From NCBI GenBank assembly GCA_050260355.1, contig JBLNBZ010000053.1, positions 1 to 47,729 of the forward strand: DNA of 47,729 nucleotides, read 5' to 3'. Source of the stretch: CADEFX01 sp050260355. Lineage in GTDB: Bacteria; Pseudomonadota; Alphaproteobacteria; Rhizobiales; Hyphomicrobiaceae. The notes beneath the pieces were generated by a model. It was not told where the DNA came from. It was given only the letters and a program-made list of their open reading frames with translations, and searched no databases. Positions 41,759 to 47,729 of this stretch are shown piece by piece (position 1 is the stretch's first letter; each line of letters starts with the position of its first letter). Both the position numbers and the translations under genes were made by a program.

Positions 41759-42425
41759 CGCGGATCATGTACCCGGCCCCCCGCACAGTGTGCAACAGCG
41801 CCTTGTCGAATCCCTTGTCGATCTTGGAGCGAAGGCGCGAGACGTGGACGTCGATGACGTTGGTCTGAGGGTCGAAGTGGTAGTCCCAGACATTCTCGAG
41901 CAGCATGGTCCGCGTCACCACCTGCCCGGCGTGCTTCATGAGATACTCGAGTAGGCGGAATTCGCGCGGCTGCAGCAGGATCGCCTCGCCTGCGCGCGAC
42001 ACCTTGTGCGAGAGGCGATCGAGCACGAGGTCGCCGACCACGTAGCGGGTTTCCAGCTCCTCCGGCGCCGAGCGCCGGGCCAGGGCCTCGATGCGTGCGA
42101 GAAGCTCGGACAGCGCGAACGGCTTCGTCAGGTAGTCGTCGCCGCCGGCCTTCAGGCCCTTCACCCTGTCATCGACCTCGCCCAGGGCCGAGAGAATGAG
42201 CACGGGAACACGATTGCCTTCGGACCGCAACGCCTGCACCACGGAGAGGCCGTCTCGCCGCGGCAGCATGCGGTCGACGATCAGGACGTCGTACTCGTCG
42301 GAGCGCGCCATCTCGAGGCCGGACTCGCCGTCCTCGACCAGATCCGCGCTGTGTCCGCTCTCCTTCAAGCCCTTCTGCAGGAAGTGAGCGATCTCGCGGT
42401 CATCTTCGATGACGAGGACGCGCAT
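41745..42425 (-). CDS. OmpR-family response regulator
   Basis: A 226-residue regulator. Receiver domain MRVLVIEDDREIAHFLQ with phospho-acceptor Asp51 (LIVDRMLP) and Lys101 (YLTKPF). Winged-helix DNA-binding domain of the OmpR/PhoB type ending in the recognition segment VTRTMLLENVWDYHFDP and TVRGAGYMI. The ATG at 42425 gives the family start; the frame upstream is not gene-like. It is paired with the kinase gene downstream and probably regulates envelope or protease functions including the upstream degP, as a guess from gene order. Confidence 0.93.
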   Translation of the reverse strand: MRVLVIEDDREIAHFLQKGLKESGHSADLVEDGESGLEMARSDEYDVLIVDRMLPRRDGLSVVQALRSEGNRVPVLILSALGEVDDRVKGLKAGGDDYLTKPFALSELLARIEALARRSAPEELETRYVVGDLVLDRLSHKVSRAGEAILLQPREFRLLEYLMKHAGQVVTRTMLLENVWDYHFDPQTNVIDVHVSRLRSKIDKGFDKALLHTVRGAGYMIRDGAD

Positions 42426-42482
42426 ACCGGGCCTATGGCAGGGGCCACCTCGTGCGGCGCGAGGCGGCCTTGTGAACGTGCT

Positions 42483-42517
42483 GCATGGCGCATCCGGGAT
42501 CGCGGGATGCGCCATGC
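42483..42517 (-). terminator. Strong inverted repeat after degP
   Basis: Perfect 13-bp arms GCATGGCGCATCC (42483-42495) and GGATGCGCCATGC (42505-42517), 9-base loop. It lies between the degP stop (42538) and the response regulator gene (42425), in the right place to end degP transcription or protect its mRNA. No T-run follows, so a Rho-independent terminator is uncertain. Confidence 0.45.
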
Positions 42518-42537
42518 CATTGCTTGCCGCAGAGAGC

Positions 42538-44079
42538 TTACGCCGGCTTGAGCTGTACGGCTACAAAGCGGATGCTGTCGCCGGACTTGATCCTGAGCAG
42601 GACCGCCTTGCGGCCGAGCTCCTTGGCCTTGCGAACGCCGGCCTCGACGTCGGCCGGGCTTGCCACCTGCTGGCCCTGCACTTCAAGGATGACGTCGCCG
42701 GTCTTCAGGCCCTTGGTGGCAGCATCCGAGTCGCTGTCGACATCGCTGATCACGACGCCTTCCTTAGGTCCGTTACGGCCGGCAGCCGAAGCCGAGAGCG
42801 AGATGCCGAGCTGGCTCAACTCGGTGGCGCCAGGCGTTGACGGCTCCTGCTCCAGTCGTGCCAGCTCCTTGGCGGCCGGGAAATTGCCGAGCGAGACGCT
42901 CACGTTCTCGGTCTTGCCGAAGCGGTACACCTCGATGTTGACCTTGGTGCGAGGCGAATACTCGGCGATCTTGCGCGCCAGCTCGCGGCTGTCGTGGATC
43001 TTCTCGCCGTTGACGGCAACGATCACGTCGCCCGCCTTGAGGCCCGAGCCCGCGGCAGGGCCGCCCTGAGTCACCTCGTTGACGAGCGCGCCACGCGCCT
43101 CGCCCAGGCCAAGGCTCGCGGCCTTGTCCTCGTCGACGCTCTCGATCTTCACGCCGAGCCAGCCACGGCTGACCGAGCCCGAGGACTTGAGCTGAGAGAC
43201 GACCTCCGCAGCGGTCTTGGACGGAACCGCGAAGGCGATGCCGACGCTGCCGCCGGACGGGCTATAGATCGCCGTATTGACGCCGATCACCTCGCCGTCG
43301 AGGTTGAACGTGGGGCCGCCCGAGTTGCCGCGGTTCACGGCCGCGTCGATCTGCATGTAGTCGTAGGGACCCGAGCCGATGTCGCGGCTGAGCGCCGAGA
43401 CGATGCCCGCCGTCACCGTGCCGCCGAGGCCGAACGGATTGCCCACCGCGATGACCCAGTCGCCGACGCGCACGGGCTTCTCGGCAAACTTCACGTAAGG
43501 CAGCGGCTTGGAGGCCTTGATCTTCAGGAGCGCCACGTCGGTGCGCGCGTCGGTGCCGACCAGCTCGGCGTCGTACTTGTTGTTCTCGTCGAAGCTGACC
43601 TGGATCTTGTTTGCACCGTCGACGACGTGGTTGTTGGTGACGATGTACCCGTCGGGCGAGATGACGAAGCCCGAGCCCTGCGCCAGTGCCGGCCGCGCGT
43701 TGGGCGACGGCATGCCGCGAAACTCCTTGGGCAGGTTCTTGAAGAACTCGTTGAAGGGATGATCGTCGGGCAGGTCGGGGAACGGCTCGCGGGTGCCGCG
43801 ACCGCTATTCCTGGCGACCTTCGCGCCACTCGTCACCTGGATGCTGACCACGGCCGGGCGAACCCGGTCGACGATGTCGGCAAAGCTGAGTGGTGCGCGG
43901 CCGAACGGCGTCTGGACCGACGGCTCGTTCGGCTTGAGCTGGGCGATGCTCGGGGCAGCCGGCATCACTGCGGCCAGACCTATGAGGCTCGCGCCGAGCA
44001 GGAGGCCAGCGGCTACGTACCGGCGGGTCCTGCGCAAGGCGGGCCGGGTCAATTCTTCATTCGATTGGGAAGGATGCAT
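42538..44079 (-). CDS. DegP/HtrA-type serine protease
   Basis: A 513-residue periplasmic protease-chaperone of the Do/DegQ class. Export signal with a long basic N-terminus and a membrane segment at about 21-46. Catalytic triad His151 (TNNHVVDG), Asp181 (TDVALLKI) and Ser253 (NRGNSGGP). Two PDZ domains follow (about 290-375 and 410-505: GWLGVKIESV and LGISLSASAAG regions). It degrades misfolded envelope proteins. It is placed upstream of the two-component genes on the same strand, and divergent from the trypsin-like gene. Which member of the DegP/DegQ group it is cannot be told. Confidence 0.93.
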   Translation of the reverse strand: MHPSQSNEELTRPALRRTRRYVAAGLLLGASLIGLAAVMPAAPSIAQLKPNEPSVQTPFGRAPLSFADIVDRVRPAVVSIQVTSGAKVARNSGRGTREPFPDLPDDHPFNEFFKNLPKEFRGMPSPNARPALAQGSGFVISPDGYIVTNNHVVDGANKIQVSFDENNKYDAELVGTDARTDVALLKIKASKPLPYVKFAEKPVRVGDWVIAVGNPFGLGGTVTAGIVSALSRDIGSGPYDYMQIDAAVNRGNSGGPTFNLDGEVIGVNTAIYSPSGGSVGIAFAVPSKTAAEVVSQLKSSGSVSRGWLGVKIESVDEDKAASLGLGEARGALVNEVTQGGPAAGSGLKAGDVIVAVNGEKIHDSRELARKIAEYSPRTKVNIEVYRFGKTENVSVSLGNFPAAKELARLEQEPSTPGATELSQLGISLSASAAGRNGPKEGVVISDVDSDSDAATKGLKTGDVILEVQGQQVASPADVEAGVRKAKELGRKAVLLRIKSGDSIRFVAVQLKPA

Positions 44080-44219
44080 GTCTCTCGTACCCTGATGGCA
44101 GGAAATGCACTGGTCGTGTGCATACGGTGGCCGAGCATTAGCGGGGCACGCCTTACGATGACCTTTCTGGGGTATTAAAGTTTGGTAATATAGGGGCAGG
44201 CCGAGACGGGGAAAGTCGC

Positions 44220-45434
44220 GTGCTTAGACGGGCTGCGCTTTGTAGGGGCGGGCACACGGGTCGCAGACGTGGACCTGGTGGCGTCCGGAATCTGGTCTGT
44301 GGTTTGGTGGCGGCTGTGGCCGCTCTGTGGGGGACGGCTCCGGCCGTGGCAGCGCCAGGTGTGGCGAAAGTTGGAGCCGCGGCGGCGTTGGTTCAGCGCG
44401 TGGCCGTGTTCGGCCATGACGATCGCCAGCCGGTGCCCCCCAAGTACGAGGCCGTGGCGCAGTCGCTCGGCATTCTCTTCAACAACCAGACGCGGACGGT
44501 GTGCAGTGCCTTTTGCGTCAGCGCGAATGTGATTGCCACCGCAGCACACTGCCTGGCCGGACCGAGCGGCGGGCGCATAGCCGCGCCGAACGCCTATGTG
44601 TTCGCGCGCAACTACGGGCGCTCGCGTGATCTCGTGCACGTGGAGGGATCGGCCACCCGCTCATCGGCGCAAAATGTGCTGACGGGAGATTTCCAGCTTC
44701 GCGTGCGCCCGCCGATCGATGCCGCGCACGACTGGGCGCTTGTGCGACTGGCGAAACCCGCCTGCGCCAACAGGGAGCTCGCGGTACGGCCGCTGCCGAC
44801 CACCGAGTTGATGGAAAAGGCACGCGCCGGCCAGATCTTTCAGATCGCCTATCACCGCGACTATGCGCAGTGGAAGCCCGCGTACTCGAAGCCCTGCGGT
44901 GTGGAGCGGGATTTCGACAACGCGGATTGGGGGACGATCGCGCCGGATTTCATGGATTCCGACCAGATGATCATGCACACCTGCGATACCGGCGGGGCGT
45001 CATCGGGATCTCCGATACTTCTCGACGCGCCGGCCGGACCGGTGGTGGTGGGCATCAACGTCGGTACGTACGTGCAGTCCAAGGTGGTGATGCAGAACGG
45101 CCAGATGACGCATCGCCAGAAGTCCGAGACCGTGGCCAACACGGCTGTCAATGCACAGGCATTCGCCGAGAAGATCGATCTGCTGCGCGGGGCGCTGATC
45201 CTGTCGTCGGGTGCACCGATGCGCAGCCTGCAGGAGCACCTGCAGCAGCAGAAGCTCTATGCCGGCCGCCTCGATGGGACTTATGGACCGGCACTGCGAT
45301 CGGCCATCGAATCCTATGAGCGTGCCAATACGCTGCCGGTTACAGGGCTCGCCACGCAGGGTCTGCTGATGAGGCTTTCCGGCGAGCATGGCCAGGTTCA
45401 CACCACCAACAGCACGTCGCCAGCCGGCAAGTAA
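44220..45434 (+). CDS. Exported trypsin-like protease with peptidoglycan-binding domain
   Basis: A 404-residue S1-type protease. After an Arg-rich start, an export signal lies at about 22-45 (LVCGLVAAVAALWGTAPAVA). Triad: His110 (ATAAHCLA, with Cys111), Asp171 (HDWALVRL) and Ser262 (GGASSGSP). Cysteines at 95, 99, 111, 226 and 255 could form disulfides. The C-terminus (about 325-395; SLQEHLQQQKLYAGRLDGTY, then GPALRSAIESYERANTLPVT) is a peptidoglycan-binding domain (PGB_1). The start is GTG 44220 with GGGGAAAG upstream. It interrupts the ccm/degP order on the opposite strand. Target unknown. Confidence 0.88.
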   Translation: MLRRAALCRGGHTGRRRGPGGVRNLVCGLVAAVAALWGTAPAVAAPGVAKVGAAAALVQRVAVFGHDDRQPVPPKYEAVAQSLGILFNNQTRTVCSAFCVSANVIATAAHCLAGPSGGRIAAPNAYVFARNYGRSRDLVHVEGSATRSSAQNVLTGDFQLRVRPPIDAAHDWALVRLAKPACANRELAVRPLPTTELMEKARAGQIFQIAYHRDYAQWKPAYSKPCGVERDFDNADWGTIAPDFMDSDQMIMHTCDTGGASSGSPILLDAPAGPVVVGINVGTYVQSKVVMQNGQMTHRQKSETVANTAVNAQAFAEKIDLLRGALILSSGAPMRSLQEHLQQQKLYAGRLDGTYGPALRSAIESYERANTLPVTGLATQGLLMRLSGEHGQVHTTNSTSPAGK

Positions 45435-45465
45435 GGTCGAGCCGCCAGCGGCCCGGCTGCGCTGC

Positions 45466-45963
45466 CTAACGGTTGGCGTCCTTCAGCAGATCCTCGAGAC
45501 GCGCGCGCTCGTCCGGCGAAAGCCGAGCCGGTTGCGTGGCAGCGGTTGAGCGGGCGCGGCGCAGGCGCAGCAGGATGGCAATCACGATGGCGCAAAGCAC
45601 GAGGACCGGCGTCACCCAGAGCAGCAGCGTATCCATCTCGAGCGGCGGGCGCAGGAGGACGAACTTGCCGTAGCGATCGACGATGAAGTCGAGCACCGCC
45701 CGGTCGCTGTCTCCGGCCTGCAGGCGCTCGCGCAAGAGAAGGCGAAGATCGCGGGCCAGCGGTGCGTTGGAGTCGTCGATCGATTGGTTCTGGCAAACGA
45801 GGCAGCGCAGCTCGGCAGAAAGGCGTCGCGCTCGGGCTTCGAGCTCCGCGTTCCGCAGGACCTCGTCGGGCTCGACGGCATGCACAACAGCGGACGCCGC
45901 AGCCAGCATGCCCAACAAAAGGAATGCGGCAAGCAGACGGTGCAGGGCTGCGCGAACCCGCAT
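45466..45963 (-). CDS. ccmH: Cytochrome c maturation protein CcmH
   Basis: A 165-residue membrane-anchored thiol protein (CcmH/CycL) that reduces apocytochrome c cysteines for haem attachment in the periplasm. Signal anchor to about residue 29, redox motif LRCLVCQNQS (Cys54, Cys57), then a C-terminal membrane helix (about 109-130, LLLWVTPVLVLCAIVIAIL). The start is 4 bp after the end of ccmF on the same strand. The C-terminal tail is charged. Confidence 0.95.
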   Translation of the reverse strand: MRVRAALHRLLAAFLLLGMLAAASAVVHAVEPDEVLRNAELEARARRLSAELRCLVCQNQSIDDSNAPLARDLRLLLRERLQAGDSDRAVLDFIVDRYGKFVLLRPPLEMDTLLLWVTPVLVLCAIVIAILLRLRRARSTAATQPARLSPDERARLEDLLKDANR

Positions 45964-45967
45964 GCGA

Positions 45968-47729
45968 TCACTCCGCAGGGACTGGGGGACTTGCCGTGCG
46001 CGCTCTGCGCGGGGCGCCGATGCGCAGTCGCCGGTCGCTCAGCGACAGGGCACCGCCCAAGGCCATGATCATGGCGCCGATCCAGATCAGCCGCACCAGT
46101 GGGTTGAAGTAGAGACGGATGACGCGTCCGCCGTCCTTGGTCTCGTCGCCGAGCACGGCGTAGAGGTCACCGGCCCAGGACGCGTAAATGCCGGCCTCGG
46201 TCGTGGGCTGCGGCGGCATGTCGTAGATGCGCCGCGACGGCCTCAGCTCGATCCGGCGGCCGTCGAAGGAGACGGACAGCAGGCCGACCTGCGCACGGTA
46301 GTTCGCCCCTTGCTCGGGGGCGATGCCGCGGAACTCGATCCCGTAGCCGGCGAAGTCCAGGCGATCGCCGGGGCGCATGACGGAGATGTGCTCCTGCTGC
46401 CAGGCGCTGGTGGCGACGATGCCGATGAGCGTGAGACCGAGCCCCGCATGCGCGGCGGTGGTGCCGAGCGCGGAGCGCGGCAGGTTGACGAGGCGCCGCC
46501 ACGTCTCGGCGCCCGGCGCCTGGCCGAGCTTGATGCGGAATGCGAGCTCGGAAAGTGCGCCGGCGATCACCCAGATGCCCAACGCGATGCCGAATGGCGC
46601 AAGCCATGGACCGCGGTGCACGAGAGAGGCGGCAAGGGCCGCCGCAAGCACGCTCGCCGCGCCGGCAGCGAGCAGCCGCTGCAGAACAGCGGCGAGGTCA
46701 CCGCGCTTCCAGGCGAGAAGAGGCCCGCACGGCAAGGCGAGGAGCAGCGGCACCATCAACGGTGCGAAGGTGGCGTTGAAATAGGGAGGCCCGACCGAGA
46801 TTCTGTCGCCGGTGATGGCTTCCAGCGCCATCGGATAGAGCGTGCCGACGAGCACGGTCGCCGCGCCGGTCGTCAGCAGGACATTGTTGAGGACGAGGCC
46901 GCCCTCGCGGCTGATCGGCGCGAACAGCCCGCCCTGTCTCAGGACCGGTGCACGCAAGGCGAAGAGCGTGAGCGCGCCGCCGATGAAAATCGCCAGGATA
47001 CCGAGGATGAAGATGCCGCGCATTGGATCGACGGCGAAGGCATGCACGGATGTGAGCACGCCGGAGCGCACCAGGAACGTGCCAAGCAGCGACAACGAGA
47101 AGGTGAGGATGGCGAGCAGGATGGTCCACACCTTGAGCGCCTCGCGCTTCTCCATGACAAGTGCGGAGTGCAGCAGTGCAGTGCCCGCGAGCCAGGGCAT
47201 GAGCGAGGCGTTCTCGACAGGGTCCCAGAACCACCATCCGCCCCAGCCCAGCTCGTAGTAGGCCCACCAGGAGCCCATGGCGATGCCCAGCGTCAGGCAC
47301 AGCCAGGCGGCGAGCGTCCACGGCCGCACCCAGCGCGCCCAGGCGGCGTTGGTGCGGCCGTCCAGAAGTGCGGCGACCGCGAACGAGAACGACATCGAGA
47401 AGCCAACGTATCCGGCATAAAGCAGCGGCGGATGGAAGGAGAGGGCAGGGTCCTGCAAAATCGGGTTGAGACCGCGGCCATCGATCGGTGGGGAGTCGAG
47501 GCGCAGGAACGGATTCGAGGTGCAGGCGATAAACAGCAGGAATGCGAACGCAATCGCGCCCTGCACCGCCAGCACGTTGGCTTTCAGGCTCGCAGGCAGA
47601 TTGGCACCGAAGGCGGCGACGGAGGCCCCGAATGCGGCCAGCATGAGCACCCAGAGCAGCATGGAGCCCTCGTGGTTGCCCCATACGCCGGAGATTCGAT
47701 AAAGGAGCGGCTTGGTCGAGTGCGAGTTG
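45968..47729 (-). CDS. ccmF: Cytochrome c haem lyase subunit CcmF (5' end outside window)
   Basis: The haem lyase core of the CcmF-CcmH system, a polytopic membrane protein that attaches haem to apocytochrome c in the periplasm. Read from the window edge inward: SGVWGNHEGSMLLWVLML, the Trp-rich WWAYYELGWGGWWFWDPVEN, and later LVRSGVLTSVHAFA, SREGGLVLNNVLL and the C-terminal domain YFNPLVRLIWIGAMIMALGG. The first residues (before about the NHEGS motif) lie beyond the window. It is followed after 4 bp by ccmH. Confidence 0.95.
   Translation of the reverse strand, partial: NSHSTKPLLYRISGVWGNHEGSMLLWVLMLAAFGASVAAFGANLPASLKANVLAVQGAIAFAFLLFIACTSNPFLRLDSPPIDGRGLNPILQDPALSFHPPLLYAGYVGFSMSFSFAVAALLDGRTNAAWARWVRPWTLAAWLCLTLGIAMGSWWAYYELGWGGWWFWDPVENASLMPWLAGTALLHSALVMEKREALKVWTILLAILTFSLSLLGTFLVRSGVLTSVHAFAVDPMRGIFILGILAIFIGGALTLFALRAPVLRQGGLFAPISREGGLVLNNVLLTTGAATVLVGTLYPMALEAITGDRISVGPPYFNATFAPLMVPLLLALPCGPLLAWKRGDLAAVLQRLLAAGAASVLAAALAASLVHRGPWLAPFGIALGIWVIAGALSELAFRIKLGQAPGAETWRRLVNLPRSALGTTAAHAGLGLTLIGIVATSAWQQEHISVMRPGDRLDFAGYGIEFRGIAPEQGANYRAQVGLLSVSFDGRRIELRPSRRIYDMPPQPTTEAGIYASWAGDLYAVLGDETKDGGRVIRLYFNPLVRLIWIGAMIMALGGALSLSDRRLRIGAPRRARTASPPVPAE

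Overview
The window is a GC-rich chromosomal segment from an alphaproteobacterium, most likely of the order Hyphomicrobiales (Rhizobiales). This rests on the acidic-tailed FYDLN zinc-ribbon protein next to tRNA-Lys, the split complex I cluster, an Atm1-type ABC exporter, and the ccmF-ccmH / degP / response regulator / histidine kinase / glnE neighbourhood. It carries core metabolism, with a few places where accessory DNA has entered conserved operons. There are no rRNA genes, prophage, recognisable transposases or CRISPR arrays.

Layout. 1-4.2 kb: the end of a LysM protein, an Atm1-type exporter, a membrane protein and a TylF-like O-methyltransferase. 4.4-8.8 kb: ilvC, a PhzF-like isomerase and leuA. 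leuA is preceded by a short ORF ending in a Leu-Leu-Ile-Leu-Leu-Leu run and by strong hairpins, which looks like leucine-responsive attenuation. 9-15 kb: a small secreted protein, tRNA-Lys(CTT), the FYDLN protein, then minus-strand genes (membrane protein, DUF4286-like protein, aldo/keto reductase, YceI, SDR, outer-membrane barrel). 14.8-18.9 kb, minus: gor, a DUF2059 protein, rpiA, gabD. 19-21.3 kb, plus: a phosphoglycolate phosphatase-like HAD protein, a small secreted protein and an EamA transporter.

21.3-30.2 kb, minus: nuoA-B-C-D-E-F followed by a threonine aldolase; nuoG does not follow nuoF. The nuo cluster is invaded twice. Between nuoC and nuoD lies a four-helix-bundle (23S rRNA intervening-sequence type) gene bracketed by inverted arrays of a heptanucleotide close to CAGTCGG. 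The nuoB/nuoC junction carries the same inverted arrays with only 15 bp between them, like an empty version of the same element. Between nuoD and nuoE is a roughly 2.5-kb insert with a membrane-anchored coiled-coil ParA-like ATPase, a small basic protein and a convergent Uma2 nuclease-fold gene.

30.4-37.3 kb: pepN, a histidine-kinase-like protein with a weak ATPase half, then a minus-strand group of an EF-hand protein with seven Ca-loop motifs, an ECF sigma factor, its probable membrane anti-sigma factor and a CnrX/CpxP-like periplasmic sensor. 37.3-47.7 kb, minus: glnE, a two-component pair, a DegP-type protease, ccmH and ccmF (cut by the window end). A plus-strand trypsin-like protease with a peptidoglycan-binding domain sits between ccmH and degP.

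The strongest candidates for something under-described are the heptad-array/four-helix-bundle element with its apparent empty twin, the ParA-like insert inside nuo, and the leuA leader. No alignments, folding programs or database searches were run; family names come from motif recognition.
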